34,111 nt of DNA from Acetothermia bacterium UBA3571 (lineage in GTDB: Bacteria; Bipolaricaulota; Bipolaricaulia; Bipolaricaulales; Bipolaricaulaceae). The stretch is taken from positions 1-34,111 of the forward strand of contig DFNI01000034.1 in NCBI GenBank assembly GCA_002375995.1, written 5' to 3'. The position numbers and the translations under genes are program-made. Positions 16,046 through 23,153 of this stretch are shown piece by piece (positions within the stretch are counted from its first letter, which is position 1; each line of letters opens with the position of its first letter). The notes under the pieces are model-generated. The model did not search any database, was not told the origin of the DNA, and saw only the letters and a program-made list of their open reading frames with translations.

Positions 16046-17034
16046 GTGGTCCCCCTTGCCTTTAAATCCACGGGAACCCGGATCTCCCGGGGCTTTAGGT
16101 CCGGGTCCCGGAGGCGTTCAAGAAGCAGGCCTATTGCTCGATGGCCGATTTCGTAGGGACGCTGAGATACCACCGTGAGGGGAGGCTCCACGAGCTCGGC
16201 CCACTCCAGCTCATCGAAGCCCACGATGGCCAGCTCCTCCGGGACCTTAACCCCCCGCCGCCGCAGCTCCCGCAGGGCCCCCAAGGTCATGAGGTTGTTG
16301 GTACTGAAGACGGCCGTTGGGGGATCGGAAAGAGACAGAAGCGCTCTGAGGGCCTCCTGTCCCCCTTCCGCCCGATAACTGCCGTAAACCACGAGCCGGT
16401 GATCTATGGGGAGGCCGTGTTCCTCAAGGGCCAGACGGTATCCGTGGAAGCGTTCCTCCGTGGTGGTGGCCCCTTTGATGCCCAGGATGATCCCTATTCG
16501 CGTGTGGCCGCGTTCCAGGAGGTGCGTTGTGGCGAGGTAGGCGCCCTGGACGTTGTCAGAGAGCACGGCGTCGGCCTCTATCCCCTTGGCCTTGCGGTCC
16601 ACGAACACGAAGGGGATGCCACTTTGAGCCAGTTCCTGCACCGCGGGGCTTGCGCCATCGCGCACGGGAGCGATGAGGAGGCCGTCCATGCGGCGGCGCC
16701 GGAGCATGTTCACGTAGAGGTCTTCCTTTTGGAGGTCTTCATCGGAATTGCAGACGATGATGGAATAGCCTGCCTCGATGGCGGCGTCCTCGGCCCCGCG
16801 GACCAGGGTAGCGAAGAAGGGGTTGGTGATGTCGGAGACGACGACCCCGATGGCGTGGGTGGTCCGGGTACGGAGAGAGCGGGCGACGGCGTTGGGGTGG
16901 TAATCCAATTCTTTGATGGCCTTCCAGACCCTAGCGGCGGTCTCGGGGGCCACCGGCCTTGTCCCATTGATGACATGGGAAACGGTGGCCACCGAGACGC
17001 CCGCTAACCGCGCCACGTCCTTTATGGTCGCCAT
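16042..17034 (-). CDS. LacI-family transcriptional regulator
   Basis: A 330-residue repressor. The N-terminal helix-turn-helix TIKDVARLAGVSVATVSHV at residues 3-21 is followed by the hinge helix region YHPNAVARSLR at about 51-61, which inserts at a central CpG. A periplasmic-binding-protein-like sugar sensor domain (about 62-330) includes IGVVVSDITNPFFATLVRGAE. It heads the minus-strand operon and probably represses it, itself and the kinase through TAAACGTTTA sites. ATG 17034 lacks a Shine-Dalgarno sequence; the predicted transcript leader is only about 15 bases, so it may be read as a near-leaderless message. Confidence 0.93.
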   Translation of the reverse strand: MATIKDVARLAGVSVATVSHVINGTRPVAPETAARVWKAIKELDYHPNAVARSLRTRTTHAIGVVVSDITNPFFATLVRGAEDAAIEAGYSIIVCNSDEDLQKEDLYVNMLRRRRMDGLLIAPVRDGASPAVQELAQSGIPFVFVDRKAKGIEADAVLSDNVQGAYLATTHLLERGHTRIGIILGIKGATTTEERFHGYRLALEEHGLPIDHRLVVYGSYRAEGGQEALRALLSLSDPPTAVFSTNNLMTLGALRELRRRGVKVPEELAIVGFDELEWAELVEPPLTVVSQRPYEIGHRAIGLLLERLRDPDLKPREIRVPVDLKARGTT

Positions 17035-17036
17035 GT

Positions 17037-17055
17037 TAAACGTTTACCGTAAACG
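17037..17055. promoter_or_regulatory. Double LacI-type operator at the lacI start
   Basis: Three half sites in a row make two overlapping palindromes: TAAACGTTTA (17037-17046, perfect) and CGTTTAC-C-GTAAACG (17041-17055, perfect 7-1-7). They lie between the -10 box and the start codon of the lacI-like gene, where a repressor would block initiation or early elongation. The 11-mer shared with the kinase promoter is at 17037-17047. Confidence 0.8.
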
Positions 17056-17083
17056 ATTATATAGGCCCGGGAGGAGGGGTCAA
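17056..17083 (-). promoter_or_regulatory. Promoter of the lacI-led operon
   Basis: On the minus strand TTGACC (17083-17078), a 16-base spacer and TATAAT (17061-17056) form a near-consensus sigma-70-type promoter. Transcription would begin around 17049, inside the operators and about 15 bases before the ATG. It is divergent from the PerR-like promoter, with -35 boxes only two bases apart. Confidence 0.8.
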
Positions 17084-17085
17084 GG

Positions 17086-17113
17086 TTGCGCGGGGGCCCC
17101 GTCAGGTTAAAAT
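17086..17113 (+). promoter_or_regulatory. Promoter of the oxidative-stress operon
   Basis: TTGCGC (17086-17091), a 16-base spacer and TAAAAT (17108-17113). The start site would fall near 17120, which excludes translation from ATG 17112 and favours ATG 17127. The palindrome at 17116-17136 covers the start point. Confidence 0.6.
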
Positions 17114-17115
17114 GC

Positions 17116-17136
17116 AAGTGCTTATCATGAGCAATT
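17116..17136. promoter_or_regulatory. PerR/Fur-like box over the regulator's start codon
   Basis: TGCTTAT-C-ATGAGCA (17119-17133) is a 7-1-7 inverted repeat matching at six of seven positions, with two further matching pairs outside (AA and TT). The 7-1-7 form is that of Fur/PerR boxes, although the bases differ from the Bacillus consensus. It would give autoregulation of the whole operon by the PerR-like protein. Confidence 0.55.
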
Positions 17137-17531
17137 TAAGGTGGACCCGGCAACGCAAGCTGATCCTCGACGCCCTGAAAGAACGCACCGATCACCCCAC
17201 CGCTGAACAGCTCTACCACGAGCTCAGGGCCCGTGGCCAGTCGGTAAGCCTCGCCACCGTCTACCGGACCCTCCGAGCCCTGGCCCGGGAAGGGTTACTC
17301 CGCGAGCTCCACGGCCATGGACCCGATCGCTTCGATCCCGATACCTCACCTCATTACCACTTCCGCTGTCGCTCCTGCGGGCGTGTCTACGACGTGGCTG
17401 TTCCCTATAGGACGGATCTGGACCAGGTCCAGGTGGGGCCGGGTTTCGTGGTCACCTCCCACGAGATCACTTGGGAGGGAATCTGCCCCGCATGTCGGGG
17501 GGAAGGAAGTGGGCATGGCAAAAGTGGCTAG
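17127..17531 (+). CDS. Fur-family regulator, PerR-like
   Basis: A 134-residue metalloregulator. The winged helix includes LRWTRQRKLILDALKE and SLATVYRTLRALAREGLL (about residues 40-57). The metal region RFDPDTSPHYHFRCRSCG (about 69-86) has the His-x-His pair, and two CxxC pairs (CRSC and CPAC) make the structural zinc site. Position ahead of peroxide and superoxide genes argues for a PerR-type sensor rather than an iron-uptake Fur. ATG 17127 fits the promoter; ATG 17112 would add five residues but overlaps the -10 box. No ribosome binding site is visible, so near-leaderless translation is likely. It overlaps the next gene by 17 bases. Confidence 0.88.
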   Translation: MSNLRWTRQRKLILDALKERTDHPTAEQLYHELRARGQSVSLATVYRTLRALAREGLLRELHGHGPDRFDPDTSPHYHFRCRSCGRVYDVAVPYRTDLDQVQVGPGFVVTSHEITWEGICPACRGEGSGHGKSG

Positions 17532-18066
17532 GGAGATGGTGGAGCGGGCCGGGGTGGACGTGGATACTCTGGTGGAGCTCCTCATTAAAAACGCCGCCGC
17601 CGAACTCACCACCTATTATTACTACACCATCCTCAGGGTAAACCTCATCGGCCTCCAAGGGGAATCCCTCAAGGAGATCGCCGAGGTCGCCCGGATCGAG
17701 GACCGCAACCACTTCGAGGCCCTGGTCCCCAGGATCTACGAGCTGGGCGGAAAACTTCCCCAGGACATGGTGGAGTTCCACAACCTCTCCGCCTGCCCCC
17801 CGGCGCGGCTCCCCGAGGATCCCTCCGACGTCATGGCGATCCTGAGGGTGCTGGTGGAGGCGGAGCGCTGCGCCGTCCGGGGCTATACCCACATCTGCAA
17901 CCTGACCGCGGGGAAGGACCATCGCACTTACGACCTGGCCCTGGCGATCCTGAACGAGGAGATCGAGCACGAATCCTGGTTCTCGGAGTTCCTGGGGGAG
18001 GGGCCCTCGGGGCACTTCATGCGCCGGGGGGAGACCTCTCCCTTCGTGTCCAAGTTCCTGCGATAG
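17515..18066 (+). CDS. Dps-like ferritin (DPSL / thioferritin type)
   Basis: A 183-residue four-helix ferritin-like protein. It resembles the Dps-like (DPSL) proteins of archaea and anaerobes, which use peroxide to oxidise iron and store it in a 12-subunit cage. Likely metal ligands are E30 in AAAELTTYY, E62 and H66 in IEDRNHF, E117 in VEAERC and E148/E151/H152 in NEEIEHE. Cysteines C119 and C128 (CAVRGYTHIC) match the thioferritin-type cysteine pair of DPSL proteins. GGAAGGAAG precedes ATG 17515. The gene starts inside perR-like coding sequence and is followed four bases later by a cytochrome b5-like gene. Confidence 0.82.
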   Translation: MAKVAREMVERAGVDVDTLVELLIKNAAAELTTYYYYTILRVNLIGLQGESLKEIAEVARIEDRNHFEALVPRIYELGGKLPQDMVEFHNLSACPPARLPEDPSDVMAILRVLVEAERCAVRGYTHICNLTAGKDHRTYDLALAILNEEIEHESWFSEFLGEGPSGHFMRRGETSPFVSKFLR

Positions 18067-18070
18067 GGAG

Positions 18071-18337
18071 ATGCGGGAGTTCACGTTGCGAGAGCTCGTG
18101 CGGTTCAACGGCCAGGATGGCCGCCCCGCCTACGTGGCTTACCAGGGGAAGGTATACGACCTCACCGGGAGCTTCCTCTGGCGGGGCGGCCGCCACCAGG
18201 TCCTGCACCGGGCCGGGCAGGACCTCACCCGTACCCTGGGCCAAGCCCCCCACGGCCCGGAACTGCTGGAAAAATTCCCCGTGGTGGGGACCTTGAAAGG
18301 AGGAGAGGATGCGGAAGATGACCGAGGAGAACCTTAA
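18071..18337 (+). CDS. Small cytochrome b5-like heme-binding protein
   Basis: An 88-residue protein. FTLRELVRFNGQDGRPAYVA then YQGKVYDLTGS at about residues 4-34 is the usual opening of small prokaryotic cytochrome b5/heme-steroid-binding domains. GGRHQVLHRAGQDLT (about 39-53) supplies two candidate axial histidines in the H-x2-3-H-x-AGxDLT pattern of this subgroup. There is no signal peptide or membrane segment, so it is cytoplasmic. Its place between a Dps-like ferritin and rubrerythrin suggests electron supply to one of the peroxide or superoxide reductases; that is inference. The C-terminus overlaps the rubrerythrin start by 29 bases. Confidence 0.75.
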   Translation: MREFTLRELVRFNGQDGRPAYVAYQGKVYDLTGSFLWRGGRHQVLHRAGQDLTRTLGQAPHGPELLEKFPVVGTLKGGEDAEDDRGEP

Positions 18338-18812
18338 GGCGGCGTTCGCCGGCGAGTCTCAGGCCCACATGCGCTACCTCATCTTCGCCGAGGTGGCCGA
18401 GCGCGAGGGCAAACCCAACATCGCCCGGCTTTTCCGCGCCATCGCCTACGCCGAGCAGGTCCACGCCGCCAACCACTACCGGGAACTGGGGATGGTGAAG
18501 GCCACCCCCGAAAACCTCGGGGAGGCCATAGCCGGCGAGACCTTCGAGGTGGAGGAGATGTACCCCGCCTACGACGCCGTGGCCGAGCTCCAGGGGGAGA
18601 ACGGGGCAAAACGCTCCATCCACTACGCCCTGGAGGCAGAGAAGGTCCACGCCGAGATGTACCGGAAGGCCAAGGAGGCCGCGGAGAGCGGAAAAGACAT
18701 AGAACTCGGGACGGTCTACATCTGCCCGGTATGTGGCTACACCGTGGAGGGCGAGGCCCCGGAGTACTGCCCGGTGTGCGGCGCCCCCCGCGATAGATTC
18801 AGATCCTTCTAG
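18309..18812 (+). CDS. Rubrerythrin
   Basis: A 167-residue non-haem di-iron peroxidase that reduces H2O2 to water in anaerobes. The ferritin-like part has ENLKAAFAGESQAHMRY (about residues 6-22), EVEEMYPAYDAVAE (about 81-94) and HYALEAEKVHAEMY (about 106-119), which carry the di-iron ligands. The C-terminal rubredoxin domain has CPVCGYTVEG and CPVCGAPRDRF (about 139-166) for an Fe(SCys)4 centre. AAAGGAGGAG precedes ATG 18309. It sits in a co-directional run with peroxiredoxin and superoxide reductase. Confidence 0.95.
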   Translation: MRKMTEENLKAAFAGESQAHMRYLIFAEVAEREGKPNIARLFRAIAYAEQVHAANHYRELGMVKATPENLGEAIAGETFEVEEMYPAYDAVAELQGENGAKRSIHYALEAEKVHAEMYRKAKEAAESGKDIELGTVYICPVCGYTVEGEAPEYCPVCGAPRDRFRSF

Positions 18813-18824
18813 GAGGTGATCTCC

Positions 18825-19469
18825 ATGTGTGAGGCAAGGATGCCCCTTCTAGGCGATAAGTTCCCCGAGTTGGAGGTCCAGACCACCCACGGAAGATTGA
18901 GGCTTCCCGATGCTTTCAAGGGCAAGTGGTTCGTGCTCTTTTCCCACCCGGCGGACTTCACCCCGGTGTGCACCACTGAGTTCGTGGCGTTCCAGAAGCG
19001 CTATGACGAATTCAAGAAGCTCAACACAGAATTGATCGGCCTCTCCATCGACCAGGTCTTCTCCCACATCAAGTGGGTGGAGTGGATCAAGGAAAAACTT
19101 GGCGTGGAGATCCAGTTCCCCATCATCGCCGACGACACCGGAAGGGTCGCCTGCCAACTGGGCCTCATCCATCCCGGCAAGGGCACCAACACCGTACGGG
19201 CGGTGTTCATCGTGGATCCCGAAGGGGTGATCCGCGCGATCCTCTACTATCCCCAGGAGCTCGGCCGCAACATGGACGAGATCCTGAGGATGGTCAGGGG
19301 ATTCCAGATCTCCGACAAAGAAGGCGTTGCCATCCCCGCCAACTGGCCGGACAACGAGCTCATCGGTGACGAAGTGATAATCCCACCCGCGAGCGACGTT
19401 AAGACGGCGGAGGAGCGTCCCAGACAGTACGAGTGCTACGACTGGTGGTTCTGCCACAAGAAACTCTGA
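18825..19469 (+). CDS. Peroxiredoxin (Prx6/archaeal type)
   Basis: A 214-residue thiol peroxidase. HPADFTPVCTTE contains the peroxidatic Cys49 within the PxxxTxxC motif. The long C-terminal arm with PANWPDNELIGDEVIIPPA and two further cysteines (C204, C210 in YECYDWWFCHKK) matches the large Prx6-class enzymes of thermophiles, which form decamers and use the C-terminal cysteines for resolution. I chose ATG 18825 because AGGAGGTGAT lies five bases upstream; GTG 18816 would lie within that site. The gene follows rubrerythrin by 12 bases. Confidence 0.93.
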   Translation: MCEARMPLLGDKFPELEVQTTHGRLRLPDAFKGKWFVLFSHPADFTPVCTTEFVAFQKRYDEFKKLNTELIGLSIDQVFSHIKWVEWIKEKLGVEIQFPIIADDTGRVACQLGLIHPGKGTNTVRAVFIVDPEGVIRAILYYPQELGRNMDEILRMVRGFQISDKEGVAIPANWPDNELIGDEVIIPPASDVKTAEERPRQYECYDWWFCHKKL

Positions 19470-19480
19470 AAGGAGGAGCA

Positions 19481-19876
19481 ATGGGAAAAATAGGGGAGTT
19501 GGTTCAAACTGCTGATTGGAAGCTGGAAAAGCATGTTCCGGTCATCGAGGCCCCGGAGACGGTGGAGCCGGGGAAGCCCTTCCAGGTTACCGTCTCCGTG
19601 GGCAAGGAGATCCCCCACCCCAATACCACAGAACACCACATCGCCTGGATCTCGGTCTACTTCCATCCCGAGGGGGAGAAATTCCCGTATCACGTGGCAC
19701 GGTTCGACTTCGCCGCCCACGGCGCTTCCACCCAGGGCCCCAACACGAGCACGGTTTACACCGAGCCCGTGGCCGTCTTCACGATGAAGACCGATAAACC
19801 CGGCGTCCTCTATGCGGTCTCCTTCTGCAACATCCACGGTCTGTGGGAGTCTCAGAAGGAAATCAAGGTGAGCTGA
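19481..19876 (+). CDS. Superoxide reductase (neelaredoxin type)
   Basis: A 131-residue one-iron superoxide reductase lacking the extra N-terminal desulforedoxin domain. It reduces superoxide to H2O2 without making oxygen. EKHVP (residues 16-20) contains the active-site Glu and Lys and ligand H18. H46 of IPHPN, a His of TEHHIAW (52/53), and C116 and H119 of FCNIHG complete the His4Cys iron site. AAAGGAGGAGC precedes ATG 19481. The H2O2 it makes can be removed by the rubrerythrin and peroxiredoxin encoded just upstream. A terminator follows. Confidence 0.94.
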   Translation: MGKIGELVQTADWKLEKHVPVIEAPETVEPGKPFQVTVSVGKEIPHPNTTEHHIAWISVYFHPEGEKFPYHVARFDFAAHGASTQGPNTSTVYTEPVAVFTMKTDKPGVLYAVSFCNIHGLWESQKEIKVS

Positions 19877-19886
19877 TTCCCGTGGG

Positions 19887-21839
19887 CTAGTCTTCCGCAG
19901 GAAGGCCGGGCCTCCCCGGCCTTTTTTCTTCGTGGGGAAACCGGAAGCCCTTTTCCCGGAAGAGCCTGAGGCACGCCTCCACCACCCGGGGGTCGTAAAG
20001 CGACCCCTTGCCCCGCTCGAGCTCTGAAAGCACTTCTTCGAGCCGATGGGGCGGGCGATAGGGACGGTGGGAGCACATGGCTTCTACCACATCGGCCACG
20101 GCGAGGATCCTCGCCTCGAGCATGATCTCTTCCCCTTTGAGTCCCCGGGGATATCCCGAGCCGTCCACGCGCTCGTGATGCTGCAGCACGATATCCGCCA
20201 CGGGGTAGGGGAAGGGGATATCCTTGAGCACCTTGAACCCGGCCCACGGATGCTTCCTCACGAACCGCATCTCAAGTTCGGCTAGCCTCCCAGGCTTGTT
20301 CAGTACCTCGGCGGGAACGGCTATCTTCCCGAGATCGTGCAAAAGCGCCGCGAGGCGCACCGCCTCCTTTCTTTCGGACGGCAATCCCATCTCTTCCGCG
20401 ATCGCAGCGGACAACGCGGCCACACGCCGTTGGTGTCCGGCCGTGTAGGGATCCCTGATCTCCACCACCCCTGCCAGCGTGACGGCCGTGTTTTCCAAGG
20501 CTTGCTTGAGCTGGGCATAGAGCTTGGCGTTTTCCAACACCACCGAGATCCAACGGGCGATGGCCTCGGCCGCGTCCACGTCGGCTTCGCTGAAGGCGTC
20601 GGGCTCGCGGCTCTGGAGGTCCAGTACCCCGATCACCTGTTCCCCCGCCTTTATGGGGACGCAGAGCTCGGAGAGGGTGCGCATCTCGGCCTCGTACCCC
20701 CGCACGAAATAGGGGTCTTTGGTCACATCGGGGGTGACATAGGTTCGCTTGGTGCGAACCACATGGCCCAGGATCCCGGCAGTGGTGGGCTGGCGGTAGC
20801 CGGGACGCACGAAATCGGCCAGCTCCCCGGCGATGGCCCGAAGCACCACCTCCTCGCCCTCCACGGTGAAAAGGCCCACCGAGTGGTAACCGAACCGCTG
20901 GGCGATCAGCCCCACCACCTCGCGATACAGGTCCTCGGGGGCCTGTAGGGCGGCGGTCCGCAGGGCCACTTCATTTATGAGCTTCAGCTGTTCCAACATC
21001 TTCCGCTCCCTTTCGAACTGGATGGCGTTTTCCAGGGCAATGGCCGCGATTGTGGCCAGGGCCTCGATGAGCTCCCGGTCCGTCTCCGAGAACCCGTCGA
21101 CTTCTTCTTTCTCCACGTTCAACGCCCCAAGGGCCTCCCCCCGCACCACGAGGGGAACACAGAACTCCGACCGCCAGGCGATCTTTCCCCAAAGATACCG
21201 GGGTTCCTTTTCGGTGTCGGGGACGTAGATCGGGCGTTTTTCCCGTACCGCTTGGGCGATGATCCCCTTTTCCCCGTGGAGAGGAAGGCGAACCTCGCCG
21301 TGGTCGTATACGTGGGCGATCCGCACGAGCTCATTCCCTCTCACCGCCCAGACGCCGCACGTAGCCACCCCGAGAACCTCATGTACCGCGTTGACCACGG
21401 CCTTGGCCACCTCCCGGATGTCGCGCAAGAGGATCGCCTTGCGCCCTAGCTCCCGGATCATGGTCAGCTTACGCTGGGCCGCCACCCGCTCCGTTACATC
21501 CAGGAGGTTCCCCACGAAAAGAAAGGCGTCCCCGCTTTTCACCGTCCACAGGAGTGCCTCCCCGTGGAGCTCGGTCCCGTCGCGCTTGAGGCCGCGGAAG
21601 GAAACCAGGGAGAAGGGGACCTCTCCTCGGATCAACCTCTTGGCCTCCCCCTTCACGGCCTCCCTGTCGTGGGGATGGACCAAAAGCTCGAGCGCCGATT
21701 TCCCCTGGAGCTCCTCGACGTCGTACCCGAAAAGCTCCGCCAGGGCCCGGTTTAGGTAGACAAAAACGCCCTCTCCGTCGAGGGCGAAGAAGCCCACCGA
21801 AGAACCCTCGACCATGTCGCGGAAGATCTCTCTGCTCAT
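19887..21839 (-). CDS. PAS-GAF-GAF-HD-GYP signalling phosphodiesterase
   Basis: A 650-residue cytoplasmic protein with no membrane segment. A PAS domain (about 1-125, with FFALDGEGVFVYLNRALAEL) is followed by two GAF domains (about 140-275 and 290-435) and a C-terminal HD-GYP domain (about 455-640). The catalytic motifs HDLGKIAVP (501-509) and HHERVDGSGYP (554-564) are intact, so it should hydrolyse c-di-GMP (or a related cyclic dinucleotide). The sensory domains would adjust that in response to a small ligand, redox state or light. It is the only c-di-GMP enzyme in the window and lies 9 kb from the c-di-GMP riboswitch. No GGDEF partner is present. Confidence 0.92.
   Translation of the reverse strand: MSREIFRDMVEGSSVGFFALDGEGVFVYLNRALAELFGYDVEELQGKSALELLVHPHDREAVKGEAKRLIRGEVPFSLVSFRGLKRDGTELHGEALLWTVKSGDAFLFVGNLLDVTERVAAQRKLTMIRELGRKAILLRDIREVAKAVVNAVHEVLGVATCGVWAVRGNELVRIAHVYDHGEVRLPLHGEKGIIAQAVREKRPIYVPDTEKEPRYLWGKIAWRSEFCVPLVVRGEALGALNVEKEEVDGFSETDRELIEALATIAAIALENAIQFERERKMLEQLKLINEVALRTAALQAPEDLYREVVGLIAQRFGYHSVGLFTVEGEEVVLRAIAGELADFVRPGYRQPTTAGILGHVVRTKRTYVTPDVTKDPYFVRGYEAEMRTLSELCVPIKAGEQVIGVLDLQSREPDAFSEADVDAAEAIARWISVVLENAKLYAQLKQALENTAVTLAGVVEIRDPYTAGHQRRVAALSAAIAEEMGLPSERKEAVRLAALLHDLGKIAVPAEVLNKPGRLAELEMRFVRKHPWAGFKVLKDIPFPYPVADIVLQHHERVDGSGYPRGLKGEEIMLEARILAVADVVEAMCSHRPYRPPHRLEEVLSELERGKGSLYDPRVVEACLRLFREKGFRFPHEEKRPGRPGLPAED
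19904..19927 (+). terminator. Terminator of the oxidative-stress operon
   Basis: GGCCGGG (19904-19910) and CCCGGCC (19915-19921) form a seven-base stem with a four-base loop, followed by six T's. The whole element lies within the last codons of the converging HD-GYP gene, so those residues (RPGRPGLPAED) are dictated partly by the stem. Confidence 0.88.
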
Positions 21840-21897
21840 CCTGGGAAGCTCTATCTTCGACCTCTAGCCCACCCGATAAAATAGATCAAGGGATTCC

Positions 21898-21903
21898 ATT
21901 ATA
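21898..21903 (-). promoter_or_regulatory. -10 box of the HD-GYP gene
   Basis: TATAAT on the minus strand, within GGGTATAATGG, 59 bases before the ATG at 21839. No clear -35 is seen at the expected distance. The leader between them shows no recognised structure. Confidence 0.5.
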
Positions 21904-21973
21904 CCCTAATGCTCTGAGGTTACCCCTAAACGTCCGGATGTGTTCCCCGGCCCACGGGGGTACGATAGGACAC

Positions 21974-23113
21974 GTGGAGCGCTGGATTCTTCACGTGGAT
22001 ATGGACGCCTTCTACGCGGCGGTGGAGGCGCTGGATAACCCCTCCCTCAAGGGGAAGCCCGTGATTGTGGGTGGGCTCGGTCCCCGGGGGGTGGTGGCCA
22101 CCGCTTCCTACGAGGCGAGGAGGTACGGGGTCCGCTCCGCCATGCCCATGGCCAAAGCGAGGAAACTTTGTCCCCACGGGATCTTCCTTCCCCCGCGGTT
22201 CGAACGGTACGCGGAGGTGGCGGAGGTGATCCGGGGGATCCTCCACGAGTACACGCCGCTTGTGGAGCCCATCTCCCTGGATGAGGCCTTTTTGGATCTC
22301 ACCGGCACGGAACGCTTGCACGGTCCCCCGGAGCGAGTGGCCCGGGAGATCCACCGCCGCATTCCCAACGAGACCGGCCTTTCCTGCTCCGTGGGCCTCG
22401 GTCCCAACAAGCTCGTGGCCAAAATTGCCTCCGACCGCGCCAAGCCCGGGGGGCTTCTTGTGGTACATCCGGAGGAGGTCCAGGGATTCCTGGATCCCCT
22501 CCCGGTGGAGGCCCTCTGGGGTATCGGCCCCAAGAGCACCGCCCGGCTGGCCCAATTCGGGATCCGCACGGTGAGGGACTTGAGGAGTGTGGAGTTGGAG
22601 CACCTGTGTTCTTGGTTCGGCCCACGTACCGGGGAACACCTCTGGCGGGTGGCCCGGGGTATAGACGACTCCCCAGTGGTCCCCTCTCGGGAGGCCAAAA
22701 GCCTCTCCCAAGAGAGGACCTTTCCCCGGGATCTTTTCGATCCCGAGGAGATCCGGGCCGAGATCCGCTCCCTGGCCCTAAATGTAGCGGAAAGGTTGCG
22801 GTCCCACGGCCTCTTGGCGCGGGAGGTGCGTATAAAGGTGCGGTGGTCCGATTTCTCCACCCACACGAGACAACTCCGCCTCCCCGAGCCCACCGACCAC
22901 GCTCTGCTCATCGCCGAAGCCGCCCTGTCTTTGCTCTCTCGCCTGGAGAATAGGGGCATCGGGATAAGGCTCCTGGGAGTGGGGGTGGGGGAACTCGTTC
23001 CCGCCCGCTTCCGGCCGCTCCACCTTTTCGCCCGGGACGATCTTTCCCAGACCATCCTCCGGCTGCGGGAGAGGTTCGGGGAGGATGCCCTCCGGCTCGG
23101 GCCGGGGGGCTGA
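21974..23113 (+). CDS. dinB: DNA polymerase IV (Y family)
   Basis: A 379-residue translesion polymerase. HVDMDAFYAAVEAL at residues 7-20 gives the first catalytic Asp, and VEPISLDEAFLDLTG around 100-114 gives the second Asp/Glu pair. Helix-hairpin-helix segments (LPVEALWGIGPKSTARLAQFGI) and a little-finger domain fill the rest, so it appears complete. GTG 21974 matches the usual short N-terminus and has AGGA nearby; an upstream ATG at 21938 would add 12 residues. A C-terminal clamp-binding motif is not obvious; the end is RFGEDALRLGPGG. No LexA box was noticed upstream. Confidence 0.92.
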   Translation: MERWILHVDMDAFYAAVEALDNPSLKGKPVIVGGLGPRGVVATASYEARRYGVRSAMPMAKARKLCPHGIFLPPRFERYAEVAEVIRGILHEYTPLVEPISLDEAFLDLTGTERLHGPPERVAREIHRRIPNETGLSCSVGLGPNKLVAKIASDRAKPGGLLVVHPEEVQGFLDPLPVEALWGIGPKSTARLAQFGIRTVRDLRSVELEHLCSWFGPRTGEHLWRVARGIDDSPVVPSREAKSLSQERTFPRDLFDPEEIRAEIRSLALNVAERLRSHGLLAREVRIKVRWSDFSTHTRQLRLPEPTDHALLIAEAALSLLSRLENRGIGIRLLGVGVGELVPARFRPLHLFARDDLSQTILRLRERFGEDALRLGPGG

Positions 23114-23153
23114 GGCTGCATATTCGGCAAGGAAGGGGTATCCTTCTTTCGTG

